64,000 nt of DNA from Fusobacteriaceae bacterium. Its GTDB lineage: Bacteria; Fusobacteriota; Fusobacteriia; Fusobacteriales; Fusobacteriaceae. Both the position numbers and the translations under genes were made by a program. The stretch lies in assembly GCA_031272775.1 (NCBI GenBank), contig JAISTB010000037.1, positions 1-64,000 on the forward strand. Direction: 5' to 3'. Below the pieces are notes generated by a model. That model was not told where the DNA came from and did not search any database. It saw nothing but the letters and a program-made list of their open reading frames with translations. Positions 27,977 to 37,206 of the stretch are shown here, piece by piece. The first letter of the stretch is position 1. Every line of letters starts with the position of its first letter.

Positions 27977-28006
27977 ATTATATCATAGAAAAAGGCCAAA
28001 AAGCAA
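27977..28006 (-). promoter_or_regulatory. Promoter of the prfA operon
   Basis: On the minus strand TTGCTT (28001-28006), an 18-base spacer and a perfect TATAAT (27977-27982). Transcription would start near 27970, about 30 bases before prfA. Confidence 0.65.
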
Positions 28007-28012
28007 TAAAAG

Positions 28013-28036
28013 AAAGGACCCGAAAGTCCTTTTTTT
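28013..28036. terminator. Terminator after the sigma-factor operon
   Basis: A 7-base-pair stem (28013-28019 with 28026-28032) closes a 6-base loop. T-rich sequence follows in both directions. It ends the minus-strand operon whose last stop is at 28044. Confidence 0.8.
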
Positions 28037-28043
28037 CTTCGAC

Positions 28044-28466
28044 CTATTGCTTCGGTTGCTGTTCCTCCCCGCTGCCGAGCCGTTCCAGAGCCTCTTCCCG
28101 GGCCGCCATGTACTGGTCCTGGGTAATGTAGCGGCGGATCTCGATCTGGCTGTCCAGCCGGTCTTTCAAGATCTGCGCCTCGATGGCGCCCATTTTATCA
28201 AAAAGCGCGAAGATCTTGTCCCGGTTCTTCTCCGAACCTTCCAGGACATATTTGTTGATCTCCAACTCGGCTTGTTTCTTGTCCAGCAGGGTCATTTTGT
28301 ATTTTACGCTGACCGTCTCGATGGTTTTTTTGGCCAGTTCTATGTTTTCGCGGGTAACGCCGACTTTGAGCAAATCCGCGTCGGTTACGATACCGAGCCC
28401 GCTATTGGCGGCGAATACCGTCAATGAGAGCAGCATTGCCACAGCCAATAGATAGTTTTTTTTCAT
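28044..28466 (-). CDS. Small exported helical protein beside an ECF sigma factor
   Basis: 140 residues with a signal peptide (MKKNYLLAVAMLLSLTVFAANS, cleavage near residue 19). The mature part is almost wholly charged amphipathic helix (DKKQAELEINKY, NRDKIFALFDKMG, RRYITQDQYMAAREEALERL), ending in a QQPKQ tail. The pattern and place suggest a CpxP/Spy-like periplasmic chaperone or sensor working with the sigma module; this is inference, as I see no sure LTxxQ motif. A FadA-like adhesin is a weaker alternative. GGAGG precedes the ATG. It is third in an operon with the sigma factor and a membrane protein. Confidence 0.6.
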   Translation of the reverse strand: MKKNYLLAVAMLLSLTVFAANSGLGIVTDADLLKVGVTRENIELAKKTIETVSVKYKMTLLDKKQAELEINKYVLEGSEKNRDKIFALFDKMGAIEAQILKDRLDSQIEIRRYITQDQYMAAREEALERLGSGEEQQPKQ

Positions 28467-28520
28467 CTGTAAGTCCTCCGGCGTGTACTTGTTGTGATCT
28501 GAAAACTGGATGGGTTCGCC

Positions 28521-28937
28521 TTAGAGCACGTCTTCCAGATCGAATAAGTTGTCGGTGTTGATTTCCGGCGCTTTTTCATTGGCTTCGAAGATTTCCCCGT
28601 TCAGGATATGATCCAGAGTGAGGTCGCCGCCCAGATCCCGCGCGTTGATAAAGCTGACTTTGTCGATTTTGATCTCGGGGAGCTGCATCTTGCCGATGTC
28701 CGTATGGCGGGAGTTACGCATTTTTTCCCAACTGGAGGTCAATGAGGCCATCACCGTGGGTTTTTCCATCTGCTTCATGGACTGGAACGTCGATCCGCCG
28801 ACGATGCCGAATAGGAACAGCCCGACCGAAGCCACGGCCAGTTTTTTATTCTTTCTCTTTTCAGCGAAAAACAAATTTTTGTAGATATTCGTCAACACAC
28901 GGCTTTTCGGTGAAGTCTTTTCGGATAATTCAGACAT
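28521..28937 (-). CDS. Putative membrane anti-sigma factor
   Basis: 138 residues from ATG 28937 (GGGAGGG nine bases upstream); a TTG two codons earlier is too close to that site. The first 40 or so residues are polar and basic, then one membrane helix follows (KLAVASVGLFLFGIVGGSTF, about residues 32-51), then an external region ending in acidic residues (NTDNLFDLEDVL). It starts inside the stop region of the sigma gene. One helix with a cytoplasmic head and outer tail, directly after an ECF sigma gene, is the normal layout of an anti-sigma factor. No zinc-binding HxxxCxxC motif is present, so it is not the ZAS type. Confidence 0.55.
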   Translation of the reverse strand: MSELSEKTSPKSRVLTNIYKNLFFAEKRKNKKLAVASVGLFLFGIVGGSTFQSMKQMEKPTVMASLTSSWEKMRNSRHTDIGKMQLPEIKIDKVSFINARDLGGDLTLDHILNGEIFEANEKAPEINTDNLFDLEDVL

Positions 28938-28939
28938 TT

Positions 28940-29389
28940 TCAATTCCCTCCCATGTCCTTAATGGCTTTATAGTAGACGGATTTTACCGTCGAGATATTC
29001 ATGTTTTTCATTTCCGCGATTTCTTTGAGCTTGTAACCGTAAATGTCTTTGAGCATTACGATCTCCCTTTCGGGCGGTGAGAGCATGTGCAGCTTTTCTT
29101 CGAGAATCAGCGGCGTGTCCGCGTTGTTCTCGTCGGCGATCATGAGGATTTCCTCGTTGAGATCCAGATTTTCCTTTCGCTTGCGGAAGAAATCATAAGT
29201 CTTGTTGATCGCGATTTTGTAGATCCAGGTGTAAATGTTGCTTTCTTCCCGGAATTTGCTGAGATTCCGGAACACGCTCATAAATACTTCCTGGGAAATA
29301 TCCTCAGCGTCTTCCGTATTTTTGACGATGCCCAGGACCTTGTAGTATATTCTGTCAAAATACTGCTCAAATATTTCATCAAAGTCCAT
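28940..29389 (-). CDS. ECF-type RNA polymerase sigma factor
   Basis: 149 residues, short even for this class. Region 2 is at the N-terminus (YFDRIYYKVLGIVKNTEDAEDISQEVFM) and contains the core-binding DAED..QEVF and the -10 reading helix with NIYTWIYKIAINKTYDFFRKRK. Region 4 (LSPPEREIVMLKDIYGYKLKEIAE..NISTVKSVYYKAIK) is a helix-turn-helix that reads the -35. It starts an operon with a membrane protein and an exported helical protein. A sigmaE-like promoter directly upstream (29418-29444) suggests it activates its own operon, probably in envelope stress. Confidence 0.88.
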   Translation of the reverse strand: MDFDEIFEQYFDRIYYKVLGIVKNTEDAEDISQEVFMSVFRNLSKFREESNIYTWIYKIAINKTYDFFRKRKENLDLNEEILMIADENNADTPLILEEKLHMLSPPEREIVMLKDIYGYKLKEIAEMKNMNISTVKSVYYKAIKDMGGN

Positions 29390-29417
29390 CTGCTATTCCT
29401 CACCATTTCTCTTAGTA

Positions 29418-29444
29418 TTAGACGAACGGAACACGGAAAAAGTT
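29418..29444 (-). promoter_or_regulatory. sigmaE-like promoter, probably autoregulatory
   Basis: Read on the minus strand, AACTT (29440-29444) is followed after 16 bases by GTCTAA (29418-29423). This resembles the -35 (GGAACTT) and -10 (GTCnnA) boxes of sigmaE-type ECF promoters. It sits 29 bases before the sigma factor start and overlaps the ispG stop codon. No sigma70 promoter competes in the gap. The match rests on short motifs. Confidence 0.45.
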
Positions 29445-30487
29445 TAACAATTGTGCTCCGCGATCAATTTTTTGAGTTCGGGCAGAATATCTTTTTCGTC
29501 TACTTTTTTTACGATCTCCCCCTTCCGGAAGAGCACGCCGACCCCCTTGCCGCCCGCAACGCCGTAATCGGCCTCCCGGGCTTCCCCGGGTCCGTTGACG
29601 ACGCAGCCCATGACGGCGATCCGCACAGGTTTTTTCTCGTGGGCAAATTCTTTTTCAACGGCCTTGGCGAGGCCGATCAGATCGATCTCCGTCCGCCCGC
29701 ACGTGGGGCAGGAAACGATTTCCGGTCCGTCTTGTCGCAGGCCCAGCGTTTTGAGGATCTCCCGGGCCACTTTGATTTCCTCCACGGGATCCTCGGTCAG
29801 GGAAACCCGGATCGTGTCGCCGATCCCGTCGGCCAGAAGGGCGCCTATCCCTATGGCCGATTTGATGCTCCCTTGAAACATGGTTCCGGCCTCGGTCACG
29901 CCCAGGTGCAGCGGGTAGTCGCAGACCTTTGCCATTTGCCGGTAAGCGGCTATCATCGTCGTGATATGGCTTGACTTCAGCGATACGACAATATCGGAAA
30001 AGCCGAATTTTTCCAGCAGATCCGCGTGATAACGGGCGCTCTCGACCATGGCTTCCGGCGTCACGCCGCCGTGGCGCTCAAGAATGTGCTTTTCGAGAGA
30101 ACCGCCGTTGACGCCGATCCGGATTGGAATCCCCGCGTCTTTGGCCGCCCGGGCCACTTCCCGGACTTTTTCGTCGGCGCCTATGTTGCCGGGGTTTATC
30201 CGCAATTTGTGAATACCGTTTTTGATGGCCGCCAGGGCGAGCCTGTGATCGAAATGGATGTCCGCCACAAGGGGCAGGGGACTTTCCGCCGCGAGGATCT
30301 TCACGGTCTCCGCCGCCTCCGGCGTATTGACCGTCACCCGGACCAGTTCACAACCGGCTGCGGCCAGGGCTCTGATCTGCGTCAACGTCGCCGCCGCGTC
30401 GGCCGTATCGGTATTCGTCATGGATTGGATTACCACGGGGCGTCCGCCCCCCAGGGCAATCTCCCGGATATGCACAATCCGCGTCAT
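29444..30487 (-). CDS. ispG: 4-hydroxy-3-methylbut-2-enyl diphosphate synthase
   Basis: 347 residues, typical of the bacterial two-domain form. It is a [4Fe-4S] enzyme of the MEP isoprenoid pathway. The barrel domain has VIQSMTNTDTADAAAT at about residues 19-34 and PLVADIHFDHRLA. The cluster ligands are in CPTCGRTEIDL (about 260) and GCVVNGPGEAREADYG (about 300). GGAGG precedes the ATG at 30487. It is downstream of the M23 peptidase gene by 64 bases and probably ends that transcript. ispA at 23054 acts later in the same pathway. Confidence 0.96.
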   Translation of the reverse strand: MTRIVHIREIALGGGRPVVIQSMTNTDTADAAATLTQIRALAAAGCELVRVTVNTPEAAETVKILAAESPLPLVADIHFDHRLALAAIKNGIHKLRINPGNIGADEKVREVARAAKDAGIPIRIGVNGGSLEKHILERHGGVTPEAMVESARYHADLLEKFGFSDIVVSLKSSHITTMIAAYRQMAKVCDYPLHLGVTEAGTMFQGSIKSAIGIGALLADGIGDTIRVSLTEDPVEEIKVAREILKTLGLRQDGPEIVSCPTCGRTEIDLIGLAKAVEKEFAHEKKPVRIAVMGCVVNGPGEAREADYGVAGGKGVGVLFRKGEIVKKVDEKDILPELKKLIAEHNC

Positions 30488-30551
30488 TTTTCCTCCGTCT
30501 GTTTGTAAAAATGAGCGCTCCAGCGAACGCCCATTTTCTTACTATGTTCAA

Positions 30552-31832
30552 TCAGATTTTTTTCAAATACTTCATCGGGTTTCTGACCTGCCCGTCTTTT
30601 CTGATCTCAAAGTGCAGGTGAGGTCCCGTCACCCGTCCGGTCTGACCCGTTTTCCCGATCAGCTGCCCTGCTCTGACCTCCGCGCCGACTTTGGTGTTGA
30701 TGGCGCTCAGATGCGCGTAGCGGGTTTCATAGCCGTCGGGATGCTTAACGACAATGACCTTGCCGTAACCGCCCATATAGCCCGTATAGGAGACTTTGCC
30801 GCTCCGGGAGGCCTTCAGCGGTACGTATTTGGCCACGAGATCCACGCCCGTATGGAGCATGTACCTGCGCAATACCGGATGGAAGCGGTTCCCGAAGGGA
30901 CTCGCCACGCCCGCGAAGGTTACGGGATAGCGGAAGACGCCCGCCCCCGCCACGGCCTTGTCGATAATGGCGCTTTTCTTCGCCGCGGCCTTTTCCTCGG
31001 GGGTTTCAGCCACGGGGGCCTTGCCTGCGGTTTTGGCGATATTGATGTTCTTGTCGCCCTTGGGGAGCTTCATGTCCCTGACGTCTTTCTTCTTGTCGGC
31101 GTCAACTTTGGCTACCGCGTCAAAATCAGGATTCTTGATGAAGATGGACTGCCCGATCTTGAGGTTTTTCGCGTTGACGTCGTTGTAGGCCAGGATGTCG
31201 TCCACTTTGATCTTGAACTTCTGCGCGATTTTGTACAGGGAATCGCCCTTGACGATTTTGTACATCATGCCGTTTTCCGGCAAAATATGAATCTTGTCAC
31301 CGATTTTAAGCGCCTTTTTGCCAAGGACCGGGTTGTTGGCCACGAGGGCTTCCCGGGTCACGTTGTGCGCCTTGGCTATGCTGTCCAGCGTATCGCCCTT
31401 TTTGATCTCATATTCGATCGCCTCGGGGATGACCTTTTTCGCTTCCTCCGTAAGGGCGACTTCCGTCACCTGGGATTCCGCTCCGGCCGTGTCGGCCGCC
31501 ACAGCCTCGGGAGCGCCTGTCTCCTGCGCGGTTGTGGTCTCCGCTGTCTTAAGATCGTTGGAAAGATTATATTTCCGCTCGAATGTGTAGTAAATGTCAT
31601 CAACCAGTTCCAGTCCGCCGTTATCCACGTCGCTTTTTTCGTAATACTCTGTAAATTGTGCCAGATCGACGATTTCCGGAGAACCGGAGTGCATCTCCAC
31701 AAATATACTGATTACCGTAAAGAACAACAGGGTAAAAAAAGTAACCGTAGCGATTTTGCCAGGTTTGAAATTGGCAACGCCGTATACGATCCGGTTAACT
31801 GATGGAGAATTTCTGTGTATGCCCTCAGCCAT
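30552..31832 (-). CDS. Membrane-anchored LysM/M23 peptidoglycan endopeptidase
   Basis: 426 residues. One N-terminal membrane helix ([19 protein letters not shown], about residues 27-45) anchors the protein. Two LysM repeats follow: [19 protein letters not shown] (about 143-186) and [19 protein letters not shown] (about 190-233). A charged linker then leads to an M23 metallopeptidase with [18 protein letters not shown] (zinc H and D) and GPHLHFEIR near the end. It likely cuts peptide crosslinks for wall growth. The start overlaps the rho stop by 8 bases. LysM plus M23 behind a single anchor resembles MepM and NlpD types; the intact HxxxD and HxH suggest an active enzyme. Confidence 0.92.
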   Translation of the reverse strand: MAEGIHRNSPSVNRIVYGVANFKPGKIATVTFFTLLFFTVISIFVEMHSGSPEIVDLAQFTEYYEKSDVDNGGLELVDDIYYTFERKYNLSNDLKTAETTTAQETGAPEAVAADTAGAESQVTEVALTEEAKKVIPEAIEYEIKKGDTLDSIAKAHNVTREALVANNPVLGKKALKIGDKIHILPENGMMYKIVKGDSLYKIAQKFKIKVDDILAYNDVNAKNLKIGQSIFIKNPDFDAVAKVDADKKKDVRDMKLPKGDKNINIAKTAGKAPVAETPEEKAAAKKSAIIDKAVAGAGVFRYPVTFAGVASPFGNRFHPVLRRYMLHTGVDLVAKYVPLKASRSGKVSYTGYMGGYGKVIVVKHPDGYETRYAHLSAINTKVGAEVRAGQLIGKTGQTGRVTGPHLHFEIRKDGQVRNPMKYLKKI

Positions 31833-33072
31833 CTTTTCGATCCCCTCTCTCGTAATATTTTAACAGCTCTTTGTTGCTCTCTGTCATCTGTATCGCATCA
31901 ATCAGCTTCCTCGCTGCTGTTGCCCTGTCAAATTGCGCCAGGTAGCGCCTGATACTCCAAATGCTCTCCAATTCCTCCTTACCGATCAGGAGTTCCTCTT
32001 TCCGGGTCCCCGACCGCTGGATGTCAATGGCGGGAAATACCCGCAGCTCCGCTAAATTCCTGTCCAGCTGAATGTCACAATTGCCGGTGGATTTGAATTC
32101 CTCGTAAATGATGTCGTCCATCTTGCTGCCCGTATCGATGAGGACGCTGGCGACGACGGTCAGCGAACCGCCGCCCTTGATGTTTCGGGCAGTCCCGAAG
32201 AAGTTCTTCGGATAATAGAGCGCCGTGGGGTCGATTCCCCCCGAGAGGAGCTTGCCGCTCGACGGCATCACGATGTTGTAGGCCCGGGAGAGCCGCGTCA
32301 GGGAATCCATGAGGATCACGACGTCCTCTCCGTTTTCGACTTTCCGTTTGGCCTTTTCCAGAATGCTCTGGGTCACTTTGATGTGGTTTTCCGGGTTATC
32401 GTCAAATGTCGAGGCAAATACCTGGGCGCCGTCCACATTTTCCGTTATGTCCGTCACTTCCTCGGGACGTTCGTCGATGAGGAGGATCCAGACTTCGAGG
32501 TCTTTGTTGTTTTTGATCAGGGAATTGGCCATGCTCGTGATCAGCATGGTCTTTCCGGCCTTGGGCGGGGCGATGATCAGGGCCCGCTGCCCCTTGCCGA
32601 TAGGCGCGATCAGGTCGATAATGCGACCGGAAATGTCTTTTTTCCCGGTCTCCAACTGATACATCTCCGTGGGATACGAAGGCACGAGATCCTCGAAGGG
32701 CTTGCGCGCTTCGGCTTCCTCGGGACTTCCGCCGTTGACCATAACGACCTTTTTCAAGGCGTAATTTTTTTCGTTTTCGCTGGGTTCCCGGACCTCGCCG
32801 ACAATGATGTCTTCAGTCCGGAGCTTGAAGCGCCGGATTTGCGTCACGGAAACGTAGATATCCTTTTCCACTGAAGTGGCCCGCAAAAATCCGTAGCCTT
32901 CGGGCAGAACGTCCAGCGTCCCCCAGGCGATATCCTCGCCGGGTTTCCCCTCGGTGTATTCCTCCAAAAGCTGGATCAGTTCCGGTTTTTTGACGCCGCT
33001 TTTGAGAGAAAGCCCCACGCCTTTTGCGATTTCCGTCAGTTCCTTGTATAAGAACTTGTCGTATTTGCTCAT
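31825..33072 (-). CDS. rho: Transcription termination factor Rho
   Basis: 415 residues from ATG 33072 (GGAGAAAAC upstream); an earlier in-frame start would add 17 unlike residues. The N-terminal helix bundle ([24 protein letters not shown]) is followed by the RNA-binding cold-shock fold ([15 protein letters not shown]) and the hexameric ATPase: Walker [16 protein letters not shown] (about residues 173-187), Walker [17 protein letters not shown] and the Q/R loop [17 protein letters not shown]. It unwinds RNA to release polymerase. It sits between miaB and the LysM/M23 gene. Confidence 0.97.
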   Translation of the reverse strand: MSKYDKFLYKELTEIAKGVGLSLKSGVKKPELIQLLEEYTEGKPGEDIAWGTLDVLPEGYGFLRATSVEKDIYVSVTQIRRFKLRTEDIIVGEVREPSENEKNYALKKVVMVNGGSPEEAEARKPFEDLVPSYPTEMYQLETGKKDISGRIIDLIAPIGKGQRALIIAPPKAGKTMLITSMANSLIKNNKDLEVWILLIDERPEEVTDITENVDGAQVFASTFDDNPENHIKVTQSILEKAKRKVENGEDVVILMDSLTRLSRAYNIVMPSSGKLLSGGIDPTALYYPKNFFGTARNIKGGGSLTVVASVLIDTGSKMDDIIYEEFKSTGNCDIQLDRNLAELRVFPAIDIQRSGTRKEELLIGKEELESIWSIRRYLAQFDRATAARKLIDAIQMTESNKELLKYYERGDRKDG

Positions 33073-33091
33073 GTTTTCTCCGTTGGGAGCG

Positions 33092-34474
33092 TCATTTGTT
33101 CTCTTTACAGTTTTTGAGGACATCCATATTTGAATTAGACGCAGTATTGTTCAATAAAGTTGAAAAATTGATCAAATTTCCATATAGCGTCCATGTGCGG
33201 CAGGTGTGCACGCGGACGTCGGCAAAGTTTCCCTTGAGGGCGCCGTCGCCCTCAAAGAGGACGATTTTGTTTGTGGAGGAGCGTCCGCTCAGGATTCGCG
33301 GGTTCTTTTTGCTCGGTCCCTCCACGAGGACCCGGAGGACCTTGTCGTAATAGGTCTCGTTGATTTCCCGGGAAATCCTGTCCTGGACGGCCATGAGCCG
33401 GTTCAGCCTGTCTTTTTTGACCGCTTCCGGGATTTGCCCGGGCAATTCCGCCGCGACGGTCCCCGTCCGGGGCGAATACAGAAAGGTAAAGGCGTTGTCG
33501 AAGCGCACGGTTTCCACGACGTCCAGCGTATGGCGGAAGTCCGCCTCGCTTTCGCCGGGAAAGCCCACAATGATATCGGTCGTCAGGGCCATGTCGGGGA
33601 TCCGCTCCCGGATCCGGGCCGCCAGGGCCAGATAATCTTCTTTGGTATAGCCGCGGTTCATGCGTTTGAGGATTTCCGTTGCTCCCGACTGCATGGGCAG
33701 ATGGACGGAACGGGCGATTTTTTCATTTGCGCCCATGACCTCGATGAGCGCCTTTGTAAAATCCCGCGGATGGGGGGATACAAAGCGGATCCGGAATTCG
33801 CCGGGAATCGCGCAGATATCGCTCAGCAGGCCCGCGAACCCGTCGCTTTCGCCCAAATCCCCGCCCCAGGAATTGACGTTCTGACCCAGGAGCAGGATCT
33901 CCCGATGTCCTTTTTCGAGACAGGCCCGGACTTCCCGCAGGATATGCTCCCTGGGGACGGAACGCTCCCGGCCCCGCACATAGGGCACAATGCAATAAGT
34001 GCAGAAATTGTCGCAACCGTAGCTGATGACTACCGATGCGCTTTTGTCTTCGCCGAAATCCGCCGGAAGCTCCTCCGGCAATTTGTTCGCGTCGCCTGTG
34101 GCCACAAGGGGATTTTTCCCGTCGGCCGCCAGTTCCCGCAACATTTGTGGAATCAAGCCGATATTCTGATTTCCCAGAACAAGGTCCACATAGGGGAAGC
34201 GCTCGATAAGCGCCCGTCCCTGCTCCTGGGCAAAACAGCCTGTTACGCCAATAATCGTACCCCTTTGTTTTTTTATGGCGCTCAATTCGCCGATTTTCCC
34301 GAAAATTTGTGTGGCGGCCCCTTCCCGCACCGTGCAGGTGTTGAGGAGCACAAGGTCCGCCTTTTGGATACGGTCCGTCATCCCGTATCCCATGGTTTCG
34401 AGAATTTTTTTGATTTTCGCGCTTTCGTTCACGTTCATCTGGCAGCCGTATGTCAAAATTGCCGCATACTTCAT
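33092..34474 (-). CDS. miaB: tRNA-2-methylthio-N6-dimethylallyladenosine synthase
   Basis: 460 residues. It adds a methylthio group to i6A37 of tRNA. The N-terminal UPF0004 domain has [21 protein letters not shown] and GVTGCFAQE with three cluster cysteines. The radical-SAM motif is [19 protein letters not shown] (about residues 155-173), followed by [10 protein letters not shown] and the C-terminal TRAM domain ending near [20 protein letters not shown]. About 24 more residues follow (INFSTLL...NCKENK), AT-rich in DNA and not usual for MiaB. The promoter at 34522-34550 precedes it. Confidence 0.95.
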   Translation of the reverse strand: MKYAAILTYGCQMNVNESAKIKKILETMGYGMTDRIQKADLVLLNTCTVREGAATQIFGKIGELSAIKKQRGTIIGVTGCFAQEQGRALIERFPYVDLVLGNQNIGLIPQMLRELAADGKNPLVATGDANKLPEELPADFGEDKSASVVISYGCDNFCTYCIVPYVRGRERSVPREHILREVRACLEKGHREILLLGQNVNSWGGDLGESDGFAGLLSDICAIPGEFRIRFVSPHPRDFTKALIEVMGANEKIARSVHLPMQSGATEILKRMNRGYTKEDYLALAARIRERIPDMALTTDIIVGFPGESEADFRHTLDVVETVRFDNAFTFLYSPRTGTVAAELPGQIPEAVKKDRLNRLMAVQDRISREINETYYDKVLRVLVEGPSKKNPRILSGRSSTNKIVLFEGDGALKGNFADVRVHTCRTWTLYGNLINFSTLLNNTASNSNMDVLKNCKENK

Positions 34475-34521
34475 TTTTTGCCCCCATATTCCGTTGCGCG
34501 TTTACAAAAAACATTTTTCAT

Positions 34522-34550
34522 ATTATATCATCATTTCCTTATTTGCGCAA
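34522..34550 (-). promoter_or_regulatory. Promoter before miaB
   Basis: On the minus strand TTGCGC (34545-34550), 17 bases, then TATAAT (34522-34527). Transcription would start near 34515, about 40 bases before miaB, and probably covers miaB, rho, the M23 gene and ispG. Confidence 0.65.
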
Positions 34551-34611
34551 GTATTTTTTTCTATTTTGCTCGGTTTTTGCGCGACGTTAGCGCCAAAAAA
34601 CGGTTTTTCCG

Positions 34612-35832
34612 CTATTTCAGTTTTCTGCGTAACATGTCCCATTCTTCCAGAACGACTTCACACGCGATCTTGACGAAGGAATTGGGGTTGGCCGCTTCGG
34701 TGACCGTATCGCCATCCGCCGCGACGAGAGTCATGGCGGGAAGCGTAAACGTCCGGTTTTCGCCCCGGGGGCTTACGACCTCCAGTTCCTGTCCGCTCAC
34801 GACGCGGTTTCGGATCGCCAGCAAATAACGGCCGTCAGGCAGTTTTTTTTCGACTTTCGCCACAAAGAGCTTCGTCTGAAAATACGACTGGGTCTCCTCG
34901 TCGTTCTGCCCTTCCTTGCCTGGTCGGCCGAAATAAAAGCCCGGGCTGAACAGCCTGTTGGACGTGGCGGCCAGTTCTTCGAGCCAGCGGGGATCCGGCG
35001 CGAATTTTCCGGCTTTCCAGCGGTCTATGGCCTCCCGGTAGACTTTGACACAATTGCCCACGTAATAAATCCCCTTCATGCGGCCCTCGATTTTCAGGGA
35101 GTCGACGCCCGCGTCCAAAATTCGGTCCAGAAACTCCACGGCGCACAGGTCCTTGGCGCTGAAGATATAACTGCCGCGCTCATCTTCGATGACGGGCATA
35201 TACTGACCCGGACGCTTTTCCTCGACGACGGCGTAGCGCCAGCGGCAGGATTGGGCGCAGTCGCCCCGGTTGGCGTCCCTTCCCGTCAGATGATTGGAGA
35301 GGACGCAGCGGCCCGATACGGCCATGCACATGGCCCCGTGAACGAAGACTTCCAGCTCCATGTCGGGGACTCGGTCCCGGATTTCTTTAATCTCGTCGAG
35401 GGTCATTTCCCGGGCCAGAACGACCCGGGACGCGCCCATGTCCCGCCAGGCCCTGACGGAACGCCAGTTTGTGTTGCTGGCCTGGGTGCTGACGCTGATC
35501 GGGAGCCCGCTTTCCTCCCGGACGACGGCGAAAACTCCGAGGTCCGCCACGATCACGCCGTCGGCGCCGACGCTTTCCAAAAAACGAACATAAGCGGGGA
35601 GCTGATCCAACTCCCCGTTGTGCGGTATCGTATTCAAGGTGATATAGACTTTCTTTCCCCGGGCGTGGGCCCAGGCGATGGCCCCGCTGAGTTCTTCGTC
35701 GGAAAAATTGCCGCTGCCCGCCCGGAGATGGCAGAGCCTCCCCCCGAGATAGACGGCGTCGGCGCCGTAGTGAAGGGCGGTCTTCAATTTTTCCAGATTT
35801 CCGGCCGGCGCCAGCAGTTCCACGGTTTTCAT
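34612..35832 (-). CDS. U32-family protein, probable tRNA 5-hydroxyuridine synthase TrhP
   Basis: 406 residues, labelled peptidase U32 in many databases. The N-terminal barrel begins ELLAPAGNLEKLKTALHYGADAVYLGG in the family manner. The signature EVFVHGAMCMAVSGRCVLSNHLTGRDANRGDCAQSCRW spans about residues 165-202 and gives four conserved cysteines for an Fe-S cluster. The related E. coli and B. subtilis proteins (TrhP/YrrN-YrrO) hydroxylate U34 of tRNA with prephenate, so this role is more likely than proteolysis. It is 17 bases after dnaB and has CGGAGG upstream. Confidence 0.85.
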   Translation of the reverse strand: MKTVELLAPAGNLEKLKTALHYGADAVYLGGRLCHLRAGSGNFSDEELSGAIAWAHARGKKVYITLNTIPHNGELDQLPAYVRFLESVGADGVIVADLGVFAVVREESGLPISVSTQASNTNWRSVRAWRDMGASRVVLAREMTLDEIKEIRDRVPDMELEVFVHGAMCMAVSGRCVLSNHLTGRDANRGDCAQSCRWRYAVVEEKRPGQYMPVIEDERGSYIFSAKDLCAVEFLDRILDAGVDSLKIEGRMKGIYYVGNCVKVYREAIDRWKAGKFAPDPRWLEELAATSNRLFSPGFYFGRPGKEGQNDEETQSYFQTKLFVAKVEKKLPDGRYLLAIRNRVVSGQELEVVSPRGENRTFTLPAMTLVAADGDTVTEAANPNSFVKIACEVVLEEWDMLRRKLK

Positions 35833-35849
35833 AAATCCTCCGTTTCCGT

Positions 35850-37193
35850 TTATTCCATGTGGGGGGTATAATTGTCAAAGCGGGTAAATTCACGGAAGAA
35901 GCGCAGTTTTACCTTGTCGGTGGGGCCGTTTCTGTGCTTGGCGATGATCACGTCCACGAGGCCCTTTTCCTCGCTGTCCTCGTTGTAATAGTCGTCCCGG
36001 TAGAGGAACATGACGATGTCGGCGTCCTGCTCAATGGAACCGGATTCCCGTAAATCCGACAACAAGGGGATTTTCGGGTTTCGCGCTTCCACGGCCCGGG
36101 AGAGTTGGGAAAGGGCTATTATCGGAATATCGAGCTCACGGGCCACGCCCTTCAGCGCCCGGGAGATTTCGGAAATCTCCTGCTGCCGGTTGAAATCGCC
36201 GCGGCCGCCGCTCCTGCCGTGGATCAGCTGCAAGTAGTCGATCACGATGAGGTCGAGCTTGCCCGTGGATTTCATGCGGCGGGCGATCGTGCGGATCTCC
36301 AGTTCGTTGATTACGGGCATGTCGGCGATATAGACGTTTGTCTTGGCCAGCCGTCCGAGGGAGACGCCCAGCGCGCCGAAATCACTTTCCGAGAGGAAGC
36401 CGTTTTTGATCTTTTCGAGTTCGATTTTCGCGTCCACGGCCAAAAGACGCTGGGTCAGCTGGGACTCGGACATTTCGAGGCTGAACACGAGGACCGAATG
36501 CTTTTCCTCCGATTTGGCCGCGTTCAGGGCGATATTGAGGGCAAAGGCCGTCTTTCCCATGGAAGGTCGGGCCGCGATAATGATGAGGTCGGAATTTTGA
36601 AAGCCGCCGGTCAGTTGATCCAGCCCCGCGTAGCCTGAAGATACGCCGGTCAGGCCCTTTGTCTTGAAGACTTTGTCGATGCGGTCGATCTCCCCCTGCA
36701 GGGCCTCGGCCAGAGGAATGATATTTTTGGCCCGCTTGCTTTCGGTGATTTTGAAGATGTTGCGTTCGGCCCGGTCAATGATATTTTGTACGTCGTCGTT
36801 TTCGTTGATGGCGTCTTCGACGATCTTCGTGCCGATTTCTCCCAAGCGGCGAAGCCGCGCCTTGTCTTGAACGGTCTGGGCGTAAGAGAGAATATTGGCC
36901 GCCGTGGGGACGCTGTCGAGGATTTCCGACAGGATTTCCTCTCCGGCGCTGTCTTTGAAATTTCCGCTTTTTCGAAGCATTTCGGCCACAAGGGCCACGT
37001 CGATCTTCTCGTTTTTCTCAAACAGTTGCAACATGGCGTCGTAGATGCTCTTGTGGGCCCGGGTCGTAAAATCCTCGGTTTCCACGATTTCCATGACGTC
37101 GTCGATGCGCTGGGGCGCGAGAAAAAGCGCGCAAAGTAAAGCCCGCTCCACTTCCACGCTCGAAGGCAGTTTTTTCAGGTTATCGTTTTCCAT
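35850..37193 (-). CDS. dnaB: Replicative DNA helicase
   Basis: 447 residues, normal length. The N-terminal primase-interacting domain begins SSVEVERALLCALFLAP. The RecA-like ATPase has Walker A AARPSMGKTAFALNIA (about residues 208-223), LVFSLEMSESQLTQRL, Walker B LIVIDYLQLI and IIALSQLSRAVE..PLLSDLRESGSIEQDADIV at the end. It is the hexameric helicase of the replication fork. It follows rplI after 13 bases, the common rplI-dnaB pair. Confidence 0.97.
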   Translation of the reverse strand: MENDNLKKLPSSVEVERALLCALFLAPQRIDDVMEIVETEDFTTRAHKSIYDAMLQLFEKNEKIDVALVAEMLRKSGNFKDSAGEEILSEILDSVPTAANILSYAQTVQDKARLRRLGEIGTKIVEDAINENDDVQNIIDRAERNIFKITESKRAKNIIPLAEALQGEIDRIDKVFKTKGLTGVSSGYAGLDQLTGGFQNSDLIIIAARPSMGKTAFALNIALNAAKSEEKHSVLVFSLEMSESQLTQRLLAVDAKIELEKIKNGFLSESDFGALGVSLGRLAKTNVYIADMPVINELEIRTIARRMKSTGKLDLIVIDYLQLIHGRSGGRGDFNRQQEISEISRALKGVARELDIPIIALSQLSRAVEARNPKIPLLSDLRESGSIEQDADIVMFLYRDDYYNEDSEEKGLVDVIIAKHRNGPTDKVKLRFFREFTRFDNYTPHME

Positions 37194-37206
37194 AGTATTC
37201 TCCGCT

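Noticed and set aside
28044-28466. FadA-type adhesin
   Set aside because: Length and helical nature would allow it, but the gene sits in a sigma-factor operon and I see no adhesin-specific repeats; a periplasmic helper is the better guess.
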